From the NCBI GenBank assembly GCA_022984795.1, contig JALIHJ010000005.1, positions 62,001 to 126,000 of the forward strand: a DNA stretch of 64,000 bases. The letters are read 5' to 3'. Below, piece by piece: positions 15,940 to 25,100 of this stretch; position 1 is the first letter of the stretch; each line of letters starts with the position of its first letter. The notes under the pieces are model-generated. The model was not told the origin of the DNA and made no database searches. It was given only the letters and a program-made list of their open reading frames with translations. The translations under genes and the position numbers were made by a program. Source of the stretch: Fabrea salina (lineage: Eukaryota; Ciliophora; Heterotrichea; Heterotrichida; Fabreidae).

Positions 15940-18279
15940 TTAAATGGAAATTCTCCTAAGTGCACCTGAGCATTCAGGCAAGCCTTGTAAAAAGTTCAAA
16001 AGAGATCCTTTCTCTTTAAAAGCGTAGTCAGCGTAGCTCGGAAGTGCTCCTAGTCTTATGTGAAATACCTTGTGCTTCCTGAGCTCTTCTGGGTCCTCGT
16101 TTTCGAAGTTCCTAAAAACTTCGTAAATGTCTTCTTCGTCTTTCCAGTTAAAGTTTCCTATACAAATTACAGCTGTGGCTTCTTCCCAGTGAGTCCTTAT
16201 GAAGTGGTCCACGAACTTACCTTTGTTGACCCTTGTGTCACGCACTTGCACTGAGGACGGCCCAGTAATCACCATTTCTGCAGGAACGTTAACTAAAGGT
16301 CCTGCACGCAAATGCACAAAAAGGTCCCTGCTCTGCACCGTTCCTATCTCGTAGTGCGCTTTGGAGTAACTCCAGTCAATGGACACTGAGGTGTCGCTGT
16401 GGAAGGACCCCGGAGTTCTTTCTTCGAAGTACTTTACGACTTCCATGACAGGCTCGAACCAAGTGTTTTCCATGTCAGGAACTAAATATTCCCAGTCTTG
16501 GTTGGGCAGTTTGTACTTGTACCCGTTTTCAACTGCCACACCCACTCTAGACAAGTCCAGTTCGGCACCATAGCTTTCTTCAAACTTTTTAGAAGAAACC
16601 ATCATAAGCACTACACTTTCGATGTCTGCAAGTGCGTAGAGGGTTTCTGCCATTTCTCTGTCGATTTGCTTGTCCCACCTGTTCTTGCTAGTAAAAGGGC
16701 CTTCTTCGTCCACAAGTATCAGAACTTTCCTTGACAAGGAAACAGTGTTTATGAGTCTTTGCACGTTTTCGTCGTACTCAGAAGTGTTTTTGTAGGAAAG
16801 TATCGCTGGCACCTGTCTGTACTCTTCAGAGGATTCTTTGCTGGCTTTGATTAACTGCTTCATGAAGTCTTGGGCCCAGTGGTGCACGTCTGCTTTGCAG
16901 ATGTAGTTGTAGCAGTACTCGTGACGTGACTGGCGTTCTTCTATTTCCATGTTCAAAGCTTCGTTTAGGGCTTCAGCTGTCTCCTCTATGTTCCAAGGAT
17001 TCACTAAAACCGCCCCTGCACCTAGAACCTTTGAAGATCCTGCAAACTCGCTCAAAACTTCTATGCCGTAGTTTCCTTCTTGACAAGCCACGTACTCGTA
17101 ACTCACTAAGTTCATTCCATCTCGGATGCTTGAAATAAACATCACTTCTGCCCGGCGGTAAAGAGCAATAAGCTGTGACTTCTGCACAGACTGGTCTAAG
17201 TAGTGCACAGGCATGTAGCCTAGTCGTCCGTAGGTCGAGTTGATCCTGCCAACTATTTCGTGCGCCATAGACTTCAAGGCTTGGTACTCAGGAACGTTTT
17301 CTCTCGAAGGAACTGCAATTTGCACAAGCACTACGTTTCCAATCCACTCTTCGTAGGTGTTAAGCAGGTGTTCAAAAGCTAGGAGTTTAAGAGGTATTCC
17401 TTTGATGTAGTCAAGTCTGTCCACTCCTAAGATGATCTTTTTTCCAGCCCAGGTTTCGTCGAAGTTCCGAAGTTTTTCTTGGACTTGTTGGTCGTTTACC
17501 ATGGAGGAGAACCCCTCCACGTCTATTCCAATCGGAAAAGCTTCTGTGCGGCAGTACACAGTGTGCTCTCCTATGTTTTCCACACCCTTTTCTGTGCAAG
17601 GCAGCCCCAAAATGCGGGTGCAGGCGTTTAAGAAGTGCCTCATGTAGTCTGCAATGTGGAACCCACACAAGTCAGCACTCAGCACTCCTTCGAGTACTTC
17701 TTCTCTGTAGTTAAGCATCCTGTAAACTTCGTAAGAAGGAAAAGGAGTGTGCAGGAACCAGCCTATGCACGCATGAGTCTTCCCAAGCATCTCCCTGATC
17801 ATCTTAGGCGCAAGCATTAAGTGGTAGTCATTCACCCAAATCAGGTCATCGTCCTTCGCCAGCGCTGCCACTGTGTCTGCAAACCGTTTGTTGGCGTACT
17901 TATAGGCTTCCCACTGCCTTTCTAGTTTGTCCACATTGGTGTTTTCAATTGTAGGCGAAATGTAGTGGAAAAGTGGCCAAAGAATCTCGTTAGAAAAACC
18001 ATTGTAGTAGAGCTCAATAGTTTCGTTGTCGAGGAAAACAGGCACTACCTTGTACTCGTTCCACAGACGCGTACTGATGGTGTCCTGATCCGAACTTGGA
18101 ATCTCCCGTCCGGGCCATCCTATCCAAACCATTTCTATGCCTTTCAAAGCTTGCATTGCACTCACAAGTCCTCCTGAACTCATGTTCAGTGAGTAGTCAT
18201 TTTCTTGCTTGGATATCGTTATAGGTAATCTGTTGGATATCACCAAAAGGCGTCTAGAATCTTCTCCTTCAGAATCCAT
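15940..18279 (-). CDS. Trehalose-6-phosphate synthase with degenerate TPP domain
   Basis: 779 residues. Residues about 1-470 are a GT20 synthase: ISNRLPITI, LIWVNDYHLMLAPKMIRE, GWFLHTPFPSYEVYRML, GVDRLDYIKGIPLKL, RDGMNLVSYEYVACQ and VNPWNIEETAEAL are all intact, so UDP-glucose plus glucose-6-phosphate to trehalose-6-P is likely. Residues 510-779 are the HAD phosphatase fold, but motif I is VDEEGPF (DxDGT expected) and the last acidic motif is IGNFNWKDEED (GDDxTDEDM expected). The nucleophile Asp remains, while the general acid and Thr are lost. The second half is therefore probably regulatory. It lies 19 nt downstream of the glycan-binding phosphatase gene on the same strand. Confidence 0.95.
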   Translation of the reverse strand: MDSEGEDSRRLLVISNRLPITISKQENDYSLNMSSGGLVSAMQALKGIEMVWIGWPGREIPSSDQDTISTRLWNEYKVVPVFLDNETIELYYNGFSNEILWPLFHYISPTIENTNVDKLERQWEAYKYANKRFADTVAALAKDDDLIWVNDYHLMLAPKMIREMLGKTHACIGWFLHTPFPSYEVYRMLNYREEVLEGVLSADLCGFHIADYMRHFLNACTRILGLPCTEKGVENIGEHTVYCRTEAFPIGIDVEGFSSMVNDQQVQEKLRNFDETWAGKKIILGVDRLDYIKGIPLKLLAFEHLLNTYEEWIGNVVLVQIAVPSRENVPEYQALKSMAHEIVGRINSTYGRLGYMPVHYLDQSVQKSQLIALYRRAEVMFISSIRDGMNLVSYEYVACQEGNYGIEVLSEFAGSSKVLGAGAVLVNPWNIEETAEALNEALNMEIEERQSRHEYCYNYICKADVHHWAQDFMKQLIKASKESSEEYRQVPAILSYKNTSEYDENVQRLINTVSLSRKVLILVDEEGPFTSKNRWDKQIDREMAETLYALADIESVVLMMVSSKKFEESYGAELDLSRVGVAVENGYKYKLPNQDWEYLVPDMENTWFEPVMEVVKYFEERTPGSFHSDTSVSIDWSYSKAHYEIGTVQSRDLFVHLRAGPLVNVPAEMVITGPSSVQVRDTRVNKGKFVDHFIRTHWEEATAVICIGNFNWKDEEDIYEVFRNFENEDPEELRKHKVFHIRLGALPSYADYAFKEKGSLLNFLQGLPECSGALRRISI

Positions 18280-18298
18280 TTATTTAGTTTCATTAAAA

Positions 18299-19504
18299 TT
18301 AAGTTAAGGTGCTTATGTGAGCAGCAACCACAGAGATGTCGTCTGGCTTGCCTCCTACCCAAGCTCCAGTCCCGTAAGTGCCTTCAGCAGACTTTTGGAA
18401 AGGGGTAGGCAAGCAACTCCTACTCCTTTCTAAGGCTAAGTTAGCCAGGTTCTGTGCAATAAGTCTGGGTTTCTTCCAAAGCTCTTCAACAACACTCAAA
18501 ATCTCTTCAAAAAACAAGTTATCCCAAAGTCCGTCTGTACCAGCAAGTACCAGGTCTCCAGGTTCTACCTGGACTTCGTACTCCTGACCTTCTTCCACAC
18601 AAACTCTTTGCGAGGCACTGACTTGGTAAGGTGTGTTGAAGCAATACTGTTGCACGTCTGTCTGCAGGTAAATCCAAGGTTTGTCTTCAGTCATTCTTAT
18701 GACTACTAAGCAGGAGTCGCCTAAGTTGTATACACGCAGTTTGTTTTTGGACAAGTAAGCTAGAAGCAATGTAGATGACCCAGGAAAGCTTACACACTCT
18801 AAACTTTCCTGCACTGTGGTTTTTAAACAAACCTTAACTCGGCGCGGAGTGCTTGGAGGCGAGTTAGAAGCTGTAGAAGAAGCAGAGTCGAATTCTTCCA
18901 AGAGTTCTCTGCACCTCAAGAGTAGTTTTCCAGCAAATTCGCCGCTGTCGACTCCTACTTTTCTCCACGAACTAACTCCATCTGCAATACCAATGATGTT
19001 ATTTGTCATAAAAGCAGCATCCTCACCCTTTTCTTCGTGGGGTAGCACCAGTACCTGGCCCTTTAGGCAGTACTGAGTTGAGAGCGAAGGCCTTGTAGTT
19101 AGTCCTAAGAGTGCCCTTAACTCCTGCGTAGGAGCGTCTTCTGGGAAAATTATGTTTCCTTCACGACCAGAGGTATCGGTACCTATGGGGAAGCAGGGGT
19201 GAAGAAAGCTTTGTGAACGCACTTTAAGTTTGAACATGTCTCCTGGACGCAGCCAGAGCTCAACAAAGAGTTCTTTGTGAGTGAGGGAGTAACTCAGAGG
19301 TATGGAGTCTTCCCAGGGTTGCTCTGTGAAACTCCCTATAATCTTGACGCTTACCAGGGCTCCTGGCCAATTAAAGGATATCCTTACTAGACGGTAACCA
19401 GCTTTTCTTTTTTTCCAGCACAAGTAAGCTCTGACATTGCGACTAATTACCTAATTATGGATTACTTTTTGTGCTCTTATAATCTTTTCCTTCATATTTT
19501 CCAT
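18299..19504 (-). CDS. PPTC7-type PP2C phosphatase with N-terminal CBM48/AMPK-like glycogen-binding domain (one 15-nt intron)
   Basis: Exons 19466-19504 and 18299-19450; 396 residues. The main frame has no ATG of its own; removing GTAATCCATAATTAG supplies MENMKEKIIRAQK. Residues about 25-120 read as a CBM48 (AMPK-beta type): VRISFNWPGALVSVKIIGSF, W, IPLSYS, LWLRPGDMFKLKV, ending GREGNIIF, matching the ..GTVNNII close of AMPK-beta. Then a PPTC7-like PP2C: IIGIADGVSSWRKVGVDSGE, YNLGDSCLVVI, YCFNTPYQVS, LAGTDGLWDN and KPDDISVV, with the metal-binding Asp residues present. A carbohydrate-binding Ser/Thr phosphatase is expected; animal PPTC7 is mitochondrial and lacks a CBM. Confidence 0.85.
19451..19465 (-). 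other. 15-nt intron in the CBM-PPTC7 gene
   Basis: Read on the minus strand: GTAATCCATAATTAG. It is in phase 0 and carries an in-frame TAG, so retention would stop translation after 17 codons. Confidence 0.88.
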
Positions 19505-19779
19505 TTATCCAATAAGTTGTTTTGAATCATCAATTCGGAAAGTGGAACTGAAGCACCATATTTAGTTTTCAATCACAATATAAAGCCTTGAATATCTAGT
19601 TAAGTACTGAACTCAGTTAAACAGTTTGCACTCTAAAACTATAAAGCCATAATTTCTCATCAATTTCAACAACTAAACAAGAAACTTTTTGTTTGAAAAT
19701 CGAATGAAGATTAAGTCTCCAAGATGCGTCTAGAAATTTCTATTTGGTTTAAAGATGAAAATCCACAGACTTAGTTAAA
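19505..19779. promoter_or_regulatory. Longest spacer of the window: divergent promoter of CBM-PPTC7 and Hsp110
   Basis: 275 bp, about 70% A+T, with no open frame. It holds two exact copies of TATAAAGCC (19579-19587 and 19640-19648, 61 bp apart) and a perfect 12-bp palindrome at 19731-19742 that fits a minimal heat-shock element. The unusual length compared with the 9-140 bp elsewhere suggests more regulation than its neighbours. Confidence 0.5.
19731..19742. promoter_or_regulatory. Heat-shock-element-like palindrome upstream of Hsp110
   Basis: TAGAAATTTCTA contains nGAAnnTTCn, the two-unit HSF1 site, 38 bp before the Hsp110 ATG. Only two units are perfect; a third (GTC for TTC, one base off) lies just upstream. 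Confidence 0.5.
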
Positions 19780-22095
19780 ATGGCAAGTACAGGAGCAATA
19801 GGAATTGACTTGGGCAGTCAAAGATACAAAGTCGCTATAGTCAGAAGCGGCGGAGTAGACATCTTGACAAACGACCTAGCTAATCGCTCTACACCTGTTG
19901 TAGTTAGCTTTGGCGAAAAACAAAGGTACATCGGAGAGCATGGCTACAGCCGACTCAACACAAACTTCAGAAACACAATCTCGTTTCCTAGTCGCTTCTT
20001 AGGCTTGAAGCCTGACTACAGTGACATGCACTCTGAAAGCAAGTGGCTCACTAACAGGCTTATTACCAATGACGAAGGCAACTTGGCCCATCAGGTGAGG
20101 TTCCTAGGCGAGGACAGGCAATTCACCCCCGAGCAAATCATGGCGATGGTGTTGGCAGGACTGAGTGACACTCTTAAGAACAACGGCATTTCTTTGAGCA
20201 CTTCTGACGTGGTGATGTCAGTCCCCGTGTACTTTACAGAAACTGAGCGCCGTGCAATGCTTGACGCTGCCAAAATTGCGGGAATTCCTTGTTTGAGACT
20301 CATGAACGACAACACTGCTGCTGCTCTTAGTTACGGTCTTTTCCGGCGCAAAGACTTCACAGAAAAACCAAGGATTGTGGCTTTCGCAGATATGGGCCAC
20401 TCAAAGTTCACCTGCACAATAGCTCAATTCACTCAAGAAAAACTCCAGGTTCTGGCCCACGCCGCTGAACGCAACTTAGGAGGTAGGGACTTCGACTGGG
20501 CACTAATGGAGTTTTTGTCTGCAGAATTCGAAAAGAAGTACGGGTGCAACCCCTTAGAAAGTCCACGTCCCCGCCTAAAACTTGCAGTTGCTGTGGAGAA
20601 GCTTAGAAAAGTTCTTTCAGCAAACAAAGACTCCCAGATCTCAGTGGAGTTCCTTATGGAAGACTGTGACTTGAACAGACTAGTTGCCAGAGATGAGTTC
20701 GAGACCTTGTGTGGCGGACTGCTTGAAAAGGTGGAGGCTACTTGCCTGAAGGCTTTGAAAATAGCTGGAGTCGAAGGAGTAGACAGTGTGGAGATTGTAG
20801 GGGGGTCTTCTAGAATTCCTTGTGTGCAAGACATACTTTGCAGGGTCTTTAAACAAGAAACGGTGAGTAAAACTTTAAATGCAGAAGAAGCAGTGGCCAG
20901 AGGACTAGCTGTTCAGTCAGCCGTACTGAGTCCTCTGTACAAAGTCAAAGAGTTTTCTGTAAACGATATTATTTACCACCCCATTTCTATAAGCTTGTCT
21001 CCTCTCGAAATGGAAGTTGAGTCTGAGGCTGAAGTGCTTTTTGCCCACAGAAACAACTACCCAGTCACCAAAATCATGAAGGTCAAGAAGAAATCTCCTT
21101 TCAAAATAGACTTGTTTTACACAGAAGAAATTGCACAGGGACTAGAAAAGGACATTGCTAAGTTCGCTGTGCTAGGACCCTCTGAGGAAGAAGACTACAC
21201 TGTGAAACTCCACATAAAGATGAGCGGACATGGAGTAGTTAACCTCGAAAACGCAGAAAAACTAGAAACTGTTATGGAAGAAGTAGAACCCAAAGAAGGC
21301 GAAGAACAACCTGAAGAAGAAAAGAAGTACAAGAAAAAGATCAAAAAAACTCCTTTGGAAATCTCTTCCGAACTAAAAGGAATGAACCAACAAAAAGCAG
21401 AAGCCTTTGCTCAGGAAGAAAGGAAAATGCACGACGAAGACAGAATTGCCCGAGAAACCCACGAAATCAAAAACGCACTTGAAGCCTTTGTTTACGAGTC
21501 CCGGTCCAAGATTAGGTATGAACTCGTTGACTACATCGTGCCTGAAGACCAAGCAAAAATCCTAGACCAACTCCAGGAAACCGAAAACTGGCTTTATGGA
21601 GAAGGAGAAGACACTCTTAAAAGTGTCTACAATGAAAAGCTAGAGAACCTAAAGTCACTGGTAGAACCCGTGAAAAGAAGACACCAACAGTACACAATGT
21701 ACCCCGAGTTAGTCAGAGAAATCGAAAACACTCTTGTGTGGGCGGAGGGACTTGCTAACTCCACTGATGCTCAGTACGAGCACATTCCTCAAGAGGACCG
21801 ACAGCCCATACTTCAAAAGGCACAGGAGTGCAGGGACTGGGTTAGCAAAAGCATTTCAGCAATTGAGAGTCTGAGCCGCACTCAGGAGCCCACTGTGCCC
21901 ACAGACGACTTTGTGAAACTTAACATTCAAATGAGAGAATTCACAGAACAAATCATGAACAAGCCTAAACCTGCTCCTCCGAAAGAAGAAAAGCCTCAAG
22001 AACAACCTCAGGAACAACCTCAGGAATCCCAGGAAAAGGCTCAAGAAAACCCAAACGAAGAAAACGGAGCCCCCGAACAAATGGAACTAGACTAA
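19780..22095 (+). CDS. Hsp110/SSE-type chaperone (Hsp70 nucleotide exchange factor)
   Basis: 771 residues. The Hsp70 ATPase domain is present (IGIDLGSQRYKVAIVRSGGV, TAAALSYGLFRRKDF, VEIVGGSSRIPCVQDI), with the Hsp110-type LANRSTPVVVSF in place of the Hsp70 N..G.RTTPS. Then come the beta domain and a long charged insert (about 500-530, EEEKKYKKKIKKTPLE), and the helical C-terminal bundle. The tail is Pro/Gln/Glu-rich with EKPQEQPQEQPQESQEK and ends MELD, not EEVD, as usual for Hsp110. Hsp110s exchange nucleotide on Hsp70 and drive disaggregation in the cytosol. The upstream 275 bp contains a heat-shock-like element. Confidence 0.96.
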   Translation: MASTGAIGIDLGSQRYKVAIVRSGGVDILTNDLANRSTPVVVSFGEKQRYIGEHGYSRLNTNFRNTISFPSRFLGLKPDYSDMHSESKWLTNRLITNDEGNLAHQVRFLGEDRQFTPEQIMAMVLAGLSDTLKNNGISLSTSDVVMSVPVYFTETERRAMLDAAKIAGIPCLRLMNDNTAAALSYGLFRRKDFTEKPRIVAFADMGHSKFTCTIAQFTQEKLQVLAHAAERNLGGRDFDWALMEFLSAEFEKKYGCNPLESPRPRLKLAVAVEKLRKVLSANKDSQISVEFLMEDCDLNRLVARDEFETLCGGLLEKVEATCLKALKIAGVEGVDSVEIVGGSSRIPCVQDILCRVFKQETVSKTLNAEEAVARGLAVQSAVLSPLYKVKEFSVNDIIYHPISISLSPLEMEVESEAEVLFAHRNNYPVTKIMKVKKKSPFKIDLFYTEEIAQGLEKDIAKFAVLGPSEEEDYTVKLHIKMSGHGVVNLENAEKLETVMEEVEPKEGEEQPEEEKKYKKKIKKTPLEISSELKGMNQQKAEAFAQEERKMHDEDRIARETHEIKNALEAFVYESRSKIRYELVDYIVPEDQAKILDQLQETENWLYGEGEDTLKSVYNEKLENLKSLVEPVKRRHQQYTMYPELVREIENTLVWAEGLANSTDAQYEHIPQEDRQPILQKAQECRDWVSKSISAIESLSRTQEPTVPTDDFVKLNIQMREFTEQIMNKPKPAPPKEEKPQEQPQEQPQESQEKAQENPNEENGAPEQMELD

Positions 22096-22137
22096 GTTAT
22101 GAGTAATACTTTAACTATGGTTAAAAAGATTGAGTAA

Positions 22138-25100
22138 TTAATTTGGCTTTCTGACACGTATTAACTGGAAAGGCTTAAACTGGGAAGGAATGATTTCTTG
22201 CGAAATAGACTGAACAGTTCTGTGTTTCACGGGCTTTTGTTGGACCTCAGATTTGTGGCCAATTTTGATCTGAACAGGCTGTTGGGTTTGCTTAGCTGAG
22301 TTTACTTTAACAGTAAAAAACTGGAAAGAGGAAGAACCTGGCTTTTTCCTTTCAATGTTTTTTCCTAGAGGAGGGAGTGTGGGCTTCTTCTTTCTCTTGA
22401 GTAAGTTTGAAACGCTTCTTTTCATGATAGCTTTAATAGAGAACACAATGCGTCTAGCTCCAATAATCCTTTGAGTGGACAACTTAGAGCTCCTGGAAGG
22501 AGTTTGGAACTTAACTGAAAGAGGCAGTCGCGGCTGAGTAGGAGTGATGGGTTGAGGATAACTTAGCACTTTGCTGAAGTACTGGGTGTCTTGAGGTGTC
22601 TGGATTAAGGTACTCGAAGACCCAAATTCGTTTATAAGCATTTCAATGTCCCAGTCTTGTGTTTCTTTAGAGTAAGTGAAGATTCCATCCGAAAAAAACA
22701 GTTTGCCTTCAATTTTGTAAAGGTTGCTCAGAGTCCGCACAGTGTACTGCCAAGACTTTACAACAGAGTCGCAGGAAGGAACGTTGCTAGGTTTGAGGTT
22801 CAGAAGTTTTTCAGAAAATTCCAAAAAATCCTTGTCGAACAACCAAGGAGTGGAGTAAGGAGGCTGTTTCAATGCCTGAGTTAGTTGAGGATGCAGATTT
22901 CTGTGGGACCTCTCCAACACACTTACAAAGGTTTCTAGATCAGCTTGCATGTACTTGAAGTAGTGGTTCCGCATGTACAGAGTTACCAGTTCTCCTTCGT
23001 GGTCTTCCCACCTAGACTCTAGAATCATTCTGCAGACTTTTTGTGGATGTATTATTTCGGGGAAGGAAAACAGCCGCATAGTCCACTCAGCTAGTTGTGT
23101 GCTTCTAGCGTGTTCAATTACTCGGATGTACCAGAGCCACTTAAGAATGTCAGGAATGGTGCTGCGGACTTCTCTAGTAACCTGACTTTGAGGTTCCATT
23201 TCTGCAAGGTCGATGGAAATCCAGTCTCCAGTTTTAGAGTCTTTGTTAAGAACTACTTTGCCTTTAAGTCCTAGAAAAGTGTTGAGGATTTCTTGTATGT
23301 CTTTGGGCGCTTTTAACTCGTAAAGTTCAGAAGTTAGGGCTGTGGAGGGTTTTTTCCGCCGAGACTCCAAAATGGAGGAGTAAAGCTGGGACTTGAGGTG
23401 CTCCAGTCCGTAACAACGGAACAAAGGCTGGAGGAAAGGCAAAGCCAGCCCTACCATTTTCACAGAGTTGTCACCCAAAAACAACTTTTTAAGGATTTTG
23501 CAGGCCGAAAAGGCTTCGTTGAGGTCGAGTTCTTCAAGCAACTGGTTGATGGCGTAAAAAGCAAGGTCTGGACTAAGTAAGTTTTCGAGCTTGTCGAAGA
23601 CACCTAAAGACCAGTATATAAAAGCTGAGTCGTTTTTGAACTTGTTTTCTTTGGCAATGGGCACAAAAGAAAGTGCCTTGATACAAGTGAAAAGCGACCT
23701 GGCGTTTTGGCAAGACTTATAAGGAATAGAACTGATTTCTAAAGGAGAAATAAAATAGTCTTCTGAAGGATCGAGGTAGTAAGCGTAAAACAACAAGTTT
23801 TCTGGAGAAATATTGTTTTCGTTGACTTGGAGTTTGCCTCTTATTAAGTTAGCACAGACTTCTGCAGTTTTTTCTTCGAATTTCTGAGAAACTCCCATTA
23901 AGAAGTGAAGTGACTTGTCTATTCTGTTTTTGCTTGGGCCCACTAAGTAGTAGTGAGTCGAAATCTCTTCACACTCTGCCAAGGTTCTTGCTTCCTCTAG
24001 TTCCATTCCTGACTTAATGAACCCTCTGAGGATTTCCCACTCTATGTTTTGAGGAATGTTCCGTGTCAGCACAAAAGCTATCACGTAGTAAATCACGTTT
24101 ATGTGGGTGGCTTGGTGGTTTCTGTACTGAACTAAACAGTAAAGCACACACAGCGCTCGCATTTTGTGCAGAGTGATGCCTGTCCACCTTTCAATAGCTT
24201 TTATAACGTTGAAGGCGTAAAGTGACTGGTGGTCTCCAAGTAAGTAGTGGAAAACGTTGTAACCTAGTTTGAGAATCCACATGTTCAGTTCTGAAGAAGG
24301 CCTTAAAGTCCAGGCTTGAGTTTCTACTAAGTTTAAAAAATTAGCGTAAACTTCTATTGCGTGCATTTTTTTCTTCAAAATAAGGTTTGAACTTAGCTTA
24401 TTTTCAGTGCTGTCCATAGGAGTGGGCGATATAGCAGCGTAGTTGATTTCTTCGTGGAGTTGGGGAGGGAATATGCTTTCAATCCAAGTTGAAGTTTGTT
24501 CAAAAATCTGTTTGTAAGAGTTGTTGGCCATGTTGCTAAGGGCTGACCTAAGAATAAGTATGACTTTGTCTAGTTGCTTCCTGCGAGGGCCAGTGTCCAT
24601 CTCACTGGGAAGTGGGTTGGTGTCGTGGGAAATGTTGATGGACAAATCCATGTTTTCGGTTTCTTGAGGAATGTAGAGGGGCAAAAAATCTTTGGGGGTA
24701 GGACACTGTTCAATGGCCAAACTCACTATTGTGAATCCGTCACTGAGAATTACTTGTTCTTGGGACCAACAGCCTGTCATTTTAGAGGAGTACTTTTTGA
24801 ACTTTTCAGGGTCTGTAGTAAAAAACAACGGAGAAAATATTTTGGGCTCAGGGGGCTTCTTAAGCATTTCCACTACACAGGCCACTGGTTCTCCAAGTCT
24901 AGAAAACACAGATAAGTTTCCTACTTTAAAGAGAACTAGTAAGTAGTTAGCGTCTGGGGACCAAGTCATGTCGTCTATCCAAAAAGAAGTGTGGCCATCT
25001 TCAGTTGTGGAAGGCATGTCTTCTACTGAAACGTAGTTGCAAAGTTTCCTTGAAGAAGCAATTCCAGTGATGGGGTTCAGAAATAGTAAATGAGTAAAGA

